DNA of 64,000 nt from UBA6109 sp964506465 (GTDB lineage Bacteria; Desulfobacterota; Syntrophia; Syntrophales; UBA6109), in contig CAZDLM010000007.1 of the NCBI GenBank assembly GCA_964506465.1, positions 1 to 64,000 on the forward strand, in the 5' to 3' direction. The position numbers were made by a program, and so were the translations under genes. Each line of letters opens with the position of its first letter. Within the stretch, counting starts at the first letter, position 1. Positions 1 through 8,308 of this stretch are shown here, one piece after another. The notes under the pieces are model-generated. The model was not told the origin of the DNA. It was given only the letters and a program-made list of their open reading frames with translations, and did not search any database.

Positions 1-249
1 GTCAAACGCTGTTCCAGCGAAGACGTCGAGACCTTTGGCCCGATGCGATCGGATATCGATGCCGATCTCCGCCATCGCCGCCACGGCCGCCGGATGAACA
101 CTCGTCGGCTCGGTTCCGGCGCTGTAGACCTCGTATCGATCCCCGCGCAGCGCGCGCAGAAGCCCTTCGGCCATCTGGGACCGGGAAGAGTTGTGGGTGC
201 AGACGAAAAGGATCCGCTTCTTCCCCTGTGCCGCAGAATGCGCTTCCAT
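1..249 (-). CDS. arsC: Arsenate reductase, LMW-phosphatase type (partial)
   Basis: The N-terminal 83 residues of a thioredoxin-coupled arsenate reductase; the rest lies beyond the left edge. The phosphatase P-loop C-X5-R is visible as CTHNSSR (residues 17-23) after the first beta strand (RILFV), followed by SQMAEG, the usual start of the next helix. This family reduces arsenate to arsenite in the cytoplasm. The ATG at 249 has a GGGAGGGA ribosome site just upstream. It is the last visible gene of arsR-arsP-arsC, 11 bp after arsP. A protein-tyrosine phosphatase role is possible from this fold, but the neighbours favour arsenic. Confidence 0.85.
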   Translation of the reverse strand, partial: MEAHSAAQGKKRILFVCTHNSSRSQMAEGLLRALRGDRYEVYSAGTEPTSVHPAAVAAMAEIGIDIRSHRAKGLDVFAGTAFD

Positions 250-260
250 GATGTCCCTCC

Positions 261-1436
261 CTATACGACCAACCATCCGTAGATCATTCCCGACGTTGTG
301 GAAAGCATCACGACAATTGCGCAGTAGGTCAGCGTTTTCTTGATCCCCATGATCCCCGCCAGCGTCATCATACTCGGAAGCGACAGCGCCGGGCCGGCAA
401 GGAGCAGTGCCAGTGCAGGCCCCTGTCCCATTCCCGATCCGATCAGTCCTTGGAGGATTGGAACCTCCGTCAGTGTCGCAAAGTACATCAGGGCTCCTGA
501 AACCGACGCGAAGAGATTCGCCCAGAGGGAGTTCCCTCCCACGAGCCCCGCAATGACTGACTCGGGAATCAGCGCCGGATACCCGGGACGCCCCAGGAGA
601 AATCCCGCCACGAGGACGCCCGCCAGCAGAAGCGGAAATATCTGTTTCATGAAGCCCCACGTGGCCTGCACCCAGGAGGTCAGTTCATCCTTTACGAACC
701 AGGTCTTCAGCATGACCGCGAGAACAATCATCAGCACCCCCGTAACATACCATTTTGCCGCGAACATGGCCTTCCAGACGTCCGCGTCGTCCGCCGACGG
801 CTTCGCGAAGGCGGCAAAGACCAGAATCAGAACCATCGTCAGCATATAGGCGGCATCCTGCCACAGCCTGCGCTCCTTCGCGCCCTCGTCCGGAAGGTAA
901 ATCTGTCCTGCAGTCCTGTTTGCGTCGTCCTTGCGGAAAATGACCGCCATGAGAAGGCCGGCGATAACGGAAAAAGAAACCGCCCCGACCGCCCGCGCGA
1001 GACCGAGCTCCCAGCCCAATACCTTTGCCGTCAGGATGATGGCGAGGACGTTGATCGCGGGACCCGAATAGAGGAAGGCCGTTGCGGGGCCGATCCCCGC
1101 CCCCCGCGTGTAGATCCCGGCAAAGAGCGGCAGCACGGTGCAGGAGCAGACCGCCAGCACCGTTCCGGAGACCGAGGCGACCGAATAGGACAGGACCTTG
1201 TTCGCCTCAGCGCCGAAGTATTTCAGGACGGAGGCTTGTGAGACGAACACCGCGATCGCGCCGGCGATGAAAAAGGCCGGGATCAGGCAGGTCAGGACGT
1301 GTTGCCTGGCATATTCCTGCAGCATCATGAAAGCCTCCAGGCCCGATCGGCGTATCACTTCATGATCCCAGGGAATATAATATGCGGCAAGGAACCCGGC
1401 CGCGAGAAGCAGCAGTTTTGTCCGTTCTTTCATCAT
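261..1436 (-). CDS. arsP: ArsP-type permease (PF03773)
   Basis: A membrane permease of 391 residues with about 8-10 hydrophobic segments. It carries the family hallmark: a cysteine pair in a membrane segment (AVCSCTVLPLFAGIY, about residues 94-108) followed by GIGPATAFLYSGPAIN. Family members export trivalent organoarsenicals or other metalloids from the cytoplasm. The gene lies between arsR (58 bp upstream) and arsC (11 bp downstream) on one strand, which supports arsenic detoxification. Two adjacent ATG codons are possible starts; the second, 3 bp inside, is better spaced from GGGAGG. The substrate is inferred from context. Confidence 0.8.
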   Translation of the reverse strand: MMKERTKLLLLAAGFLAAYYIPWDHEVIRRSGLEAFMMLQEYARQHVLTCLIPAFFIAGAIAVFVSQASVLKYFGAEANKVLSYSVASVSGTVLAVCSCTVLPLFAGIYTRGAGIGPATAFLYSGPAINVLAIILTAKVLGWELGLARAVGAVSFSVIAGLLMAVIFRKDDANRTAGQIYLPDEGAKERRLWQDAAYMLTMVLILVFAAFAKPSADDADVWKAMFAAKWYVTGVLMIVLAVMLKTWFVKDELTSWVQATWGFMKQIFPLLLAGVLVAGFLLGRPGYPALIPESVIAGLVGGNSLWANLFASVSGALMYFATLTEVPILQGLIGSGMGQGPALALLLAGPALSLPSMMTLAGIMGIKKTLTYCAIVVMLSTTSGMIYGWLVV

Positions 1437-1494
1437 CTTCCTCCCGTGCCGACCGACGGCTGCATGGAAATAACGGGAGAAACCGCGACCCCGT

Positions 1495-1839
1495 TCACTT
1501 TCCGCAAATTTCCCTCCGATCGATGCCGGAGAGGCTCTTGATCAGCGACTCGATCTCCGGCACGTCGGAGAGCCAGTGCCGCAGGCTTCCCAGAAGTGAA
1601 GCGGCATAGGGACTGGAACCCCCGTCGGCGACCTCGTAATTCACCCAGAGGCCGTCCTTGACGTGCCGGACCAAACCGGCCCGTTCGAGGATCTTCAGAT
1701 GCTTTGAAGCGGTCGGCTGGGCAATATCGAGCGCCGCACGGATTTCACAGACGCAAAGTGACCGCCCTTGAAGAAGCTTCAGGATCTTTACCCGATTCTC
1801 GTCGGACAGGGCCTTCATCACGATCAGAAATTCTCGCAT
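1495..1839 (-). CDS. arsR: ArsR/SmtB family repressor
   Basis: A winged-helix metalloregulator of 114 residues. It begins with the typical MKALSDENRVKILKLL helix, then the metal-site motif CVCE (about residues 29-32), where the cysteines would bind As(III), then the recognition helix QPTASKHLKILERAGLV. ArsR proteins repress their own operon until arsenite binds. It is the first gene of the arsR-arsP-arsC unit. Its start overlaps a region with a sigma70-like promoter and two inverted repeats (1847-1916), as expected for autorepression. The ATG at 1839 is used because the ribosome site TTGAGGAT sits 8 bp upstream. Confidence 0.93.
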   Translation of the reverse strand: MREFLIVMKALSDENRVKILKLLQGRSLCVCEIRAALDIAQPTASKHLKILERAGLVRHVKDGLWVNYEVADGGSSPYAASLLGSLRHWLSDVPEIESLIKSLSGIDRREICGK

Positions 1840-1846
1840 GGTCGAT

Positions 1847-1916
1847 CCTCAATATATTTCTTTTGAGGAATGTAGTTATGCGGCGAGATATTGTCAAGCT
1901 CAAATATTATATTGAG
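1847..1916 (-). promoter_or_regulatory. ars promoter with two candidate ArsR operators
   Basis: Read on the minus strand, TTGACA (1897-1892) and TACATT (1874-1869) are 17 bp apart, a good sigma70 promoter for arsR. Two inverted repeats flank it: CCTCAA-N10-TTGAGG at 1847-1868, just downstream of the -10, and CTCAA-N8-TTGAG at 1899-1916, just upstream of the -35. The shared CTCAA/TTGAG arms and centres about 50 bp apart suggest two ArsR dimers. The sequence pattern is direct; the protein that binds is inferred from the adjacent gene. Confidence 0.7.
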
Positions 1917-1980
1917 TTAAATGAAAGGCGACAATACAAGTAGATTGCCGGAAGGCTATATTTGCAGACGACGACCCGTG

Positions 1981-3459
1981 CTATTTCGGGATGGGCGTCG
2001 ACGTCAGCATGTACTTCAGATCGTCATCCTCGAAGCGGACGGCGAAGCCGCCGAAGATCGAACTGTTCCCCTGGTCGCTGATGAAATCGTCCCAGCCGGC
2101 CGTCAGGTACAGGTGTTTGAAGAGCTGGTATTCCGCGGTCGCCTTCAGATGGGCCTTGCGGTCATAGCTGAAATCGAATGCCTCGAACGAAAACCGGAGC
2201 CGGTCGTTCATGGCGAAGTAATCGATTCCGACGCCCCCCGTGGACTCCATCAGACCGCCTCGCAGTGCGAGATCGCGGTAGCGCTTCCCGATCTGGATGT
2301 TGAACAGGAGGCCGCTTCGGTCCCACTCCTCCGTCCGGGTGGTGACCCCGCCCGTGGTGGACTCCCGGGTCGTCCTCCGGCCGCGCGGATCGCTGGTGAT
2401 GCCGAGAATGTAGAATTTGTCATCCTTGGGCTGGATGCGGAGGTCCAGATAACTCTTCATGTCGCTCTTGTCGAAGAGGTACTCGCCGCGGTAGCTCAGA
2501 TAGGTGCGAAACTGCTCCGCCTTGGTGACGTAGCGATTGATCCCGGAAAGGCCCGCATTCAGGTTGTTGACCGTCTCTTCCTCGTTGATGAGCTTGCCGA
2601 TCGTTCCCTTGCCTTCGTTGATCTTGTCGGAGATCTGCTGCAGGGAGGCGAGCGTCTGGTTGAGGCGCTGCGTCGTCGTCGGATCCTTGAGGAGCTGGCC
2701 GACGGACCCCTCGCCCCGGCGCACGCCTTCCGTGATCTCGTTGAGCGAGGCGAAGGTCTTCTCCATTTGGCTCGCCGCATTCTTCAGACCGTCGAAGACC
2801 TGCCCCACCTTCTCGTCGTTCTGGACAACGACGCGGTTCAGGTTGCCGGTGAGCTGGCGGGTGTTCTCCAGCATCGCCTTGAGCGTCGCCTCGTTGTTCA
2901 CGACGACGGCGTTCAGGTTCCTCGTGAGCTGGCGCGTGTTGTCGAGGATGTCATTGAGCGCGTCGACGCCGGCCTGGCCGCCCAAAACGCGGTTCAGGGA
3001 ACCGGTCACGCCGCGGATATCGTCCGCGATGACGGAGAACTGCTGCAGGAGCCGGTCGATGTCCGCCGCCCGCTCGACCTGCTGGATCGAGTCCCCGGAT
3101 TCCATGTATCCCTGCGACTTGTGTCCGGGCATGATCTCGACGTACTTATCCCCCAGGACACCATGCGTCTTCACGGCGGCGCGGACGTCCTTTTCCAGCT
3201 TCACTTCGGGGGTGATCCGCATCTGGATGACGGCCTTGCCGTCCTTGAGTTTGATGGACTCGACGCGTCCGACCTCGACGCCGGCGATCTGCACCGAGGC
3301 GTCCTTGTTGAGACCGGCGACATTGTCAAAGACCGCCTCGACCGTATAGCCTTTTTTCAGCCCGATGCCCTTCTGGCCGACGCGGAAGGACATGTATCCC
3401 AGGATGATCAGTCCCACCAGGACGAACAGCCCGACTTTTGCCTCGGTACTGAGCCGCAT
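1981..3459 (-). CDS. mlaD: MlaD-like MCE protein with predicted C-terminal beta-barrel
   Basis: The substrate-binding MCE component of a phospholipid transporter. Residues 5-27 form one inner-membrane helix. Residues about 34-115 are the MCE domain (VEAVFDNVAGLNKDASVQIA, GVLGDKYVEI). Residues about 130-300 are a long Asn/Gln-rich coiled coil with repeated NTRQLT-NLN units. The last 180 residues alternate polar and aromatic or hydrophobic residues (YLSYRGEYLF, LRFSFEAFDFSY, AEYQLFKHLYLTAGW), like beta-barrel strands. E. coli MlaD is only about 180 residues long. The start at 3459 is chosen for GGAGG 7 bp upstream; an upstream in-frame start would add 8 residues. It is the last gene of ddl-mlaE-mlaF-mlaD. 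Confidence 0.88.
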   Translation of the reverse strand: MRLSTEAKVGLFVLVGLIILGYMSFRVGQKGIGLKKGYTVEAVFDNVAGLNKDASVQIAGVEVGRVESIKLKDGKAVIQMRITPEVKLEKDVRAAVKTHGVLGDKYVEIMPGHKSQGYMESGDSIQQVERAADIDRLLQQFSVIADDIRGVTGSLNRVLGGQAGVDALNDILDNTRQLTRNLNAVVVNNEATLKAMLENTRQLTGNLNRVVVQNDEKVGQVFDGLKNAASQMEKTFASLNEITEGVRRGEGSVGQLLKDPTTTQRLNQTLASLQQISDKINEGKGTIGKLINEEETVNNLNAGLSGINRYVTKAEQFRTYLSYRGEYLFDKSDMKSYLDLRIQPKDDKFYILGITSDPRGRRTTRESTTGGVTTRTEEWDRSGLLFNIQIGKRYRDLALRGGLMESTGGVGIDYFAMNDRLRFSFEAFDFSYDRKAHLKATAEYQLFKHLYLTAGWDDFISDQGNSSIFGGFAVRFEDDDLKYMLTSTPIPK

Positions 3460-3502
3460 GAAAAAACCTCCGGTTCGGGGCATCTGACGATGCCCGTCGC
3501 TT

Positions 3503-4249
3503 TTACGTCACCGAAATCGGCCCTTCGATGCTCCCCGAAAGGAACTGGCGGATCACCGCGTTTTCCGAAGAGCGGATCTCGGCCGGCGTGCCGTGCTCGA
3601 TGATTTTGCCCTCGTGCAGCATGGCAATCCGATGAGCGATCTTGAAGATGGATTCGAGATCGTGGCTGATCACGACGCAGGTCAGGTTAAATTGCCGCTG
3701 CGCCGCCAGAATCAACTGGTTGATCGCCTCCGTCATCACCGGGTCGAGCCCCGTTGTCGGTTCGTCGAAAAGCACGATCTGCGGCCGCAGCGCGATCGCC
3801 CGTGCCAGTCCCACGCGTTTGCGCATGCCGCCTGAGAGTTCGGCCGGCATCTTCGGCTCGACGCCCGTCAACCCGACGGCCCGGAGCCGGTCGGCCACGA
3901 CGCCCCGGATCTCCTCTTCCTTCATCTTCGTATGTTCCCGCAGGGGGAACGCGACGTTCTCGCCCACGTTCATGGAATCAAACAGGGCGGCTTCTTGGAA
4001 GAGCATGCCGAACTTCTTGCGGACCTCGTTGAGATCCTTGTCATTCATCTTCGTGATGTCGTCCCCATCCACCCAGACCTGGCCCTCGTCGGGTTTCAAG
4101 AGTCCTATGATGTGCTTCAGGAGAACGCTCTTTCCGCCGCCGCTGCGGCCGATGATGACCGTCGTCTTGCCGTCTTCGATTTGCAGGTCGAGCCCGTCGA
4201 GGACCTTTTGCTTTCCGAACGACTTGTGGACGCCAACCAGTTTAATCAT
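3503..4249 (-). CDS. mlaF: MlaF-like ABC ATPase
   Basis: A 248-residue ATPase that would power the MlaE permease on the cytoplasmic face. It has Walker A GRSGGGKS (about 34-41), Q-loop FQEAALFDSM, ABC signature LSGGM (about 139-143) and Walker B IVLFDEPTTGLDPV, followed by the H-loop histidine in VISHDLES. The SGGGKS and FQEAALFDS patterns are typical of the MlaF/Ttg2A subfamily. It starts 9 bp after the mlaE stop and ends 43 bp before mlaD, so the three are probably co-transcribed. Confidence 0.93.
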   Translation of the reverse strand: MIKLVGVHKSFGKQKVLDGLDLQIEDGKTTVIIGRSGGGKSVLLKHIIGLLKPDEGQVWVDGDDITKMNDKDLNEVRKKFGMLFQEAALFDSMNVGENVAFPLREHTKMKEEEIRGVVADRLRAVGLTGVEPKMPAELSGGMRKRVGLARAIALRPQIVLFDEPTTGLDPVMTEAINQLILAAQRQFNLTCVVISHDLESIFKIAHRIAMLHEGKIIEHGTPAEIRSSENAVIRQFLSGSIEGPISVT

Positions 4250-4258
4250 CTCAGCAGC

Positions 4259-5038
4259 TCAAAACATGATGGCCGTCAGGAAGTAGTCGCTGATCAGGAT
4301 CGTGATGGAGGCCAGTACGACTGCTTCCGTCGTGGCCCGCCCGACCCCTTCCGCGCCTCCCCTCGTGTTGAACCCTTTGTAGCACCCCACAACGGACAGG
4401 ATCAAGCCGAAACACGCGGCCTTGATGAGGCCGTTGTAGATGTCGTCGAGTTCCACGAGCTTGGTGATGTTCTTCAGAAACGCCCCCTCGTTGATGAAGA
4501 GGAGTTGAACGCCGACGAAATAGCCCCCCAGGATCCCCATGAAATCCGAAACGACGGTGAGCAGCGGCACCATGACGACGCTTGCGATAATCCGCGGCAC
4601 GATCAGGTGCTTGATCGGGTTGGCCGCCATGACGTACAGGGCGTCGATCTGCTCGGTGACGCGCATCGTCCCGAGCTCCGCCGCCATGGCGGAGCCGGCA
4701 CGGGCCGTCACCATGAGCGACGTCAGGACGGGCCCCAGTTCCCTGGTCATGCCCAGGGCGACCGTCGAACCGACGAGGCTCTCGGCGCTGAACAGCCGGA
4801 ATCCGTGGTAGCTCTGGAGGGCCAGCACCATCCCCGTGAAGGTCCCCGTCAGCACGACCACCACAATGGATTTCACACCGACGAATTCCATCTGCTTGAA
4901 GATGAGCCTCGCCTTCAGCGGCGGCCGGACCATCCACGAAAGGGCGGACAGGAACAGAAGGAGGATCTGCCCCATTTCCTCGACGTAAGCGAGCATCCGG
5001 CGGCCGAGGGTGTCCAGGGAAGCGAGAAACCGATCCAT
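4259..5038 (-). CDS. mlaE: MlaE-like lipid transport permease
   Basis: An inner-membrane permease of 259 residues (MlaE/PF02405) that pairs with MlaF and the MCE protein to move phospholipids between inner and outer membranes. About five hydrophobic segments are visible. Family motifs include GMVLALQSYHGFRLFSAE (about 69-86), LGPVLTSLMVTARAGSAMAAELGTM and the conserved ALYVMAANPIKHLI. The gene abuts the ddl gene exactly (stop at 5039, start at 5038), which suggests translational coupling. No MlaC or MlaA homologue is seen in the window. Confidence 0.93.
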   Translation of the reverse strand: MDRFLASLDTLGRRMLAYVEEMGQILLLFLSALSWMVRPPLKARLIFKQMEFVGVKSIVVVVLTGTFTGMVLALQSYHGFRLFSAESLVGSTVALGMTRELGPVLTSLMVTARAGSAMAAELGTMRVTEQIDALYVMAANPIKHLIVPRIIASVVMVPLLTVVSDFMGILGGYFVGVQLLFINEGAFLKNITKLVELDDIYNGLIKAACFGLILSVVGCYKGFNTRGGAEGVGRATTEAVVLASITILISDYFLTAIMF

Positions 5039-6118
5039 TTACAGCGGACCCCTTTTGGAAGCGTGCACGACAAGGGCGGTCTCAAGGATCCGGTCGATCA
5101 GCCCCGACTGGGTGATGCCGGCTGCCGCGGCTTGGTGGAAGAGGACGGTCGAAGGCGTCATCCCCGGCAGGGTGTTCGGCTCCAGGACGGCGACGCGGCC
5201 GTCCGCGCGGACAAACATGTCGATGCGGGCGTAGCCTTTCAGATCGAGGGCGCGGAAGACAGCGACGGCCGTTTCACGGATCCGCGTCAGGACCTCTTCC
5301 GGCAGGCGGGCGGGCGTCTTGTTTTCTCCCTGTCCGTACAGAAACTTGTCCTCCAGCGAGAGGATGTCGTCCGTCGGCACCGTTTCGGAAGGGATCAAGG
5401 CAACCGGTTCTTCAGCGCCGAGCACGCCGCAGGTAACCTCCGTCCCCTGGAGGAACTCCTCCACGAGGACCATGTTATCCCATTGGAGCGCCCCCTCGAC
5501 GGCGGCGGCCACGCCCTGGGCGGACACGACCTTCTTGACCGCCGTGCTGCAGCCCTCGCGCGTGGGCTTCACGACGCAGGGGAACCCGATTTCGGCTTCG
5601 ACGGCGGCGGCTGTCGCCTCCGCATCCGTTTCCCATTTCTTCTTTTCGATGGAAATCGTCCTGGGAACGTCGATGCCGGAAGCCGAGAGCAGCCTCCGGC
5701 ACATGAGCTTATCCATGCCGAGAGCGGAAGCGAGAACGCCCGATCCCGTGTAGGGGATGCGGAGCAACTCGAGCAATCCCTGCACGCAGCCGTCCTCCCC
5801 GTATTTGCCGTGAAGGGCGAGGCAGGCAACATCCACCCTTTTCGCCAGGTCTTCGTAAGGAATCCGGATGGCCTCCCCTTCCAGGTCCTCCTCCACGTCC
5901 TTCGTACTGTTGCGCATGAGAAGCTTGACGGGGATTTCCCAGAACCTCGCCTGCCCGTCAAGAAATATCGCTGCCGGGTCGTACTTGCGCCGGTCGATCT
6001 TGCTGAAGATGTTGCGGCCGCTCTCGAGGGACACCTCCCGCTCCGAGGACAAGCCTCCCATGATCACGCCCACGCGCGGCCGTTTCTCTCCTCCGGTCCC
6101 CACCGATAAAATCTCCAT
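5039..6118 (-). CDS. ddl: D-alanine--D-alanine ligase family, paralogue 1
   Basis: An ATP-grasp enzyme of 359 residues. The family joins two D-alanines for peptidoglycan in the cytoplasm. It keeps the N-terminal SSEREVS loop (catalytic Glu), LHGKYGEDGCVQG, GYARID (catalytic Arg) and the metal site LEPNTLPGMTPS. The usual EGSSVGV loop reads EGCSTAV, and the omega-loop region (LSLEDKFLYGQGENKTP) is unusual. It heads the ddl-mlaE-mlaF-mlaD run and is 13 bp downstream of the barrel gene at 6132. A second paralogue lies at 7055-8116. Dipeptide-ligase activity is likely, but the exact acceptor is uncertain. Confidence 0.85.
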   Translation of the reverse strand: MEILSVGTGGEKRPRVGVIMGGLSSEREVSLESGRNIFSKIDRRKYDPAAIFLDGQARFWEIPVKLLMRNSTKDVEEDLEGEAIRIPYEDLAKRVDVACLALHGKYGEDGCVQGLLELLRIPYTGSGVLASALGMDKLMCRRLLSASGIDVPRTISIEKKKWETDAEATAAAVEAEIGFPCVVKPTREGCSTAVKKVVSAQGVAAAVEGALQWDNMVLVEEFLQGTEVTCGVLGAEEPVALIPSETVPTDDILSLEDKFLYGQGENKTPARLPEEVLTRIRETAVAVFRALDLKGYARIDMFVRADGRVAVLEPNTLPGMTPSTVLFHQAAAAGITQSGLIDRILETALVVHASKRGPL

Positions 6119-6131
6119 CCCGGTTCCCGGA

Positions 6132-6914
6132 TCAGAAGCCGACCGTCAGCGCCACAAAGGGCCCGCTGTAGGTCGAATTGAGGGTGAGATCGCCCCGCTC
6201 GAGATTCAGCTTCACGTACCGGTACCCGCCGTGGACGTCCAGGAAGGGAAAGGGCGTCCAGGAGAGGTCGGCCAGGGCATCGATGAACGTGTTTCCCGAA
6301 TAGGCCATGCCGGTCACCTTGGCCCTCGCCTCCAGGATATTGAGCAGAAGACCGATATGGGCGCCGACGCCGATCATGGGCATCACGACGCCGTAGGTCT
6401 GTTTTTCGTCGAATCCGAGCGCCGGCGCATTCATCCTCGTCTCGCCGTCGATGTACTTGATCTTGCCGATGACGCCGACCGAGAATCCCGCCAGGATGTT
6501 TTCCAGATTCACCAGGTCGCGCTGGTAATCGAAATCGTACATCTTCATCTTGAGATCGGACTCGGTCTGCGTACCGGCCGTGAAAGTCTTCCCCTTGAAC
6601 GTGACGTTCTGCGACAGGGCGGTCGACCCGCTGTAGTCCAAGGGCGTATACATGAAGCTGAAATGATTCTTCCCCAGACCGGCGAAGGCCTCCACCGACG
6701 GAATCGCCTTGTTGCCGACATCCAGCACATCCTTATAATTCGTTTCCGTCCCGGTGATGCCGGAGGCGTCGAGGCGCCCGTCGGCCTTGTAGCCCGGGAA
6801 CCAGTAATATCCCCGCACGCCGAACTCCAGGGCCGACGCCGGCACGGCCGAAAGGGCTAGCGCGATCGCCGCGGCCAATACGATCCATCCTTGAAGTCCC
6901 CCGGTCTTTTTCAT
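6132..6914 (-). CDS. Predicted outer-membrane beta-barrel protein
   Basis: A protein of 260 residues with no clear named family. It has a Sec signal peptide (lysines, then IVLAAAIALALSAVPASA, cleavage near residue 29) followed by amphipathic strands such as EFGVRGYYWFPG, HFSFMYTPLDY and VHGGYRYVKLNL. It ends in a phenylalanine (FVALTVGF), the usual barrel-assembly signal. The start at 6914 is set by GAGGAGG about 7 bp upstream and by the signal peptide; a longer reading to 7070 would bury it. It sits between the two ddl paralogues on the same strand. Function is unknown. Confidence 0.7.
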   Translation of the reverse strand: MKKTGGLQGWIVLAAAIALALSAVPASALEFGVRGYYWFPGYKADGRLDASGITGTETNYKDVLDVGNKAIPSVEAFAGLGKNHFSFMYTPLDYSGSTALSQNVTFKGKTFTAGTQTESDLKMKMYDFDYQRDLVNLENILAGFSVGVIGKIKYIDGETRMNAPALGFDEKQTYGVVMPMIGVGAHIGLLLNILEARAKVTGMAYSGNTFIDALADLSWTPFPFLDVHGGYRYVKLNLERGDLTLNSTYSGPFVALTVGF

Positions 6915-7054
6915 GGAATCCTCCTCTTCACAAGAGATGCGATGACGGCTGAAATGCTGCAAATCTGTATAATGTGAATCGCCCAATTTGTAAAGCCGCT
7001 TGCGTCTGGAAACCGTTATCCGGTCGGAAGGCGCGACGCGAAGCATCCCCCGCT

Positions 7055-8116
7055 CTACAGCGGTCCGCATTTGCCCCGGTGGATCGCGCGGGCGTTCTCG
7101 ATCAGGCGGGAGATGACCATCGACGGGAGCATGCCAGCGCAGGCGGCCTGCTCGAAGAAGAAGGACGAGGGCGCCATGCCCGACGATGAGTTCGGATCGG
7201 TGACAAGAATCCGCCCGTCCTTCAGAAGGAATCCGTCGATGCGCCCGTAGGAGCGGAAGCCCAGGGCAACGAATGCCCGGACGACATGTTCCTTGATCCG
7301 CGCAACCTGTTCGGGGGATATGCCCTTGGGCGGGGTGAATTTCCGGCAGCGGCCGGGCATGTACTTGTCGTCGTAGGTGTAATACTCGCTCTGGGGGTGA
7401 ATCTCCGTCAGGTCCAGCGGCCGGGGCGATCCATCCTCCTCGAGGACGATGCAGGAGAACTCGATCCCCTCCAGAAACTCTTCCGCAAGGGCGGACGTAT
7501 CCCAGCGGAAGGCCTCCTCCAGGCCGCGATCCAGGGAATCCGCGTCCCGGACGATCGTAACGCCGACGCTGGATCCCTCGCGGATCGGTTTCGTAACGAC
7601 GGGCCGTCCGCCGAACCGGCCGGAAAGCCGCTTCCGGATTTGGTCGGCGTTCTTCCGCCAGTCACGCTCCTCGACCACGACGCTCTCCGGAACGTCCAAC
7701 CCCGCGGCTTTCAGGATCTTCTGCTGGACCTGCTTGTTCATGCCGATCGCGGAGGCCAGAACCCCCGGTCCCGTGAAGGGGATGCCGAGCAGCTCCAGCA
7801 GTCCCTGAACGCATCCGTCCTCGCCGAATTTTCCGTGTAGGCACAGAAAGGCAAAATCGATCTCCTTCCGGAGGTCCTCGTAGGAGATCCTCCGGGCATC
7901 GCGCTCGAGACGCTCGAAGATGTCCACCGTCGTGTTCTGCGAAACGAGTTGCCAGGGGAGCACCCAGAAGCGGCTGCGTTCGTCAAGAAAAATGGGTTTC
8001 CCCTCGTAGAACTCCGGGTCGAGGTTGTCGTGGACGTTTCTCCCGCTGTTGAGCGACACCTCCCGCTCGGAGGACATGCCGCCCATGAATACACCCACCT
8101 TCAATCTTTCCGTCAT
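7055..8116 (-). CDS. ddl: D-alanine--D-alanine ligase family, paralogue 2
   Basis: A 353-residue ATP-grasp protein clearly paralogous to the one at 5039-6118: shared MGG-SSEREVSL start, LHGKFGEDGCVQGLLELL and terminal CGPL. It retains the canonical REGSSVGV loop and YTYDDKYMPG omega-loop. The metal site, however, reads TDPNSSSGMAPS where ligases normally have E-X-N and PG, so the first metal-binding Glu is Asp. The catalytic Arg (YGRID) is present. It may be a ligase with altered specificity or reduced activity. A palindromic repeat (8160-8296) separates it from the alanine racemase gene. Confidence 0.82.
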   Translation of the reverse strand: MTERLKVGVFMGGMSSEREVSLNSGRNVHDNLDPEFYEGKPIFLDERSRFWVLPWQLVSQNTTVDIFERLERDARRISYEDLRKEIDFAFLCLHGKFGEDGCVQGLLELLGIPFTGPGVLASAIGMNKQVQQKILKAAGLDVPESVVVEERDWRKNADQIRKRLSGRFGGRPVVTKPIREGSSVGVTIVRDADSLDRGLEEAFRWDTSALAEEFLEGIEFSCIVLEEDGSPRPLDLTEIHPQSEYYTYDDKYMPGRCRKFTPPKGISPEQVARIKEHVVRAFVALGFRSYGRIDGFLLKDGRILVTDPNSSSGMAPSSFFFEQAACAGMLPSMVISRLIENARAIHRGKCGPL

Positions 8117-8159
8117 GCTTCGTCCGTCATGCCTTTCCCAGATTGTACTTCTTCAAGAG

Positions 8160-8296
8160 GGCTGTTCAAAAATGCCCGGCTGCAAGACCCCCGATGATTC
8201 GACAAGCTCACCATGACAGTTTCCTCAGCCCGCCCTGAGCCTGTCGAAGGGGCGAAGGATGAGGGAAACGCAGCAGGCGGGCGTTCTTCAACAGCC
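8160..8296. repeat. MITE-like palindromic repeat, copy A
   Basis: A 137-bp intergenic element bounded by imperfect inverted termini: GGCTGTTCAAAAATGCCC at the left and the complement of GGCTGTTGAAGAACGCCC at the right. Inside are the arms TTCGACAAGCTCACC and GAGCCTGTCGAAGG. It has no coding capacity. Related copies lie near 18152, 23287, 27915 and 38217. Confidence 0.7.
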
Positions 8297-8308
8297 AGTA
8301 ACACCCTC

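Noticed and set aside
1921..3603. A 560-residue open frame opposite mlaD
   Set aside because: It is antisense to a clear MCE gene, has no recognisable domain, and reflects the high GC and codon bias of the true gene. The same holds for long frames opposite ddl, alr, cyclase, lon, ABC permeases and murJ.
3932..6109. A 725-residue open frame on the plus strand over mlaF, mlaE and ddl
   Set aside because: It crosses three well-supported minus-strand genes and shows a low-complexity His/Arg/Asp-rich composition typical of antisense frames.
8160..8296. Palindromic repeats considered as CRISPR or integron sites
   Set aside because: Copies are scattered singly over 30 kb, have no spacers, and no cas or integrase genes are present.
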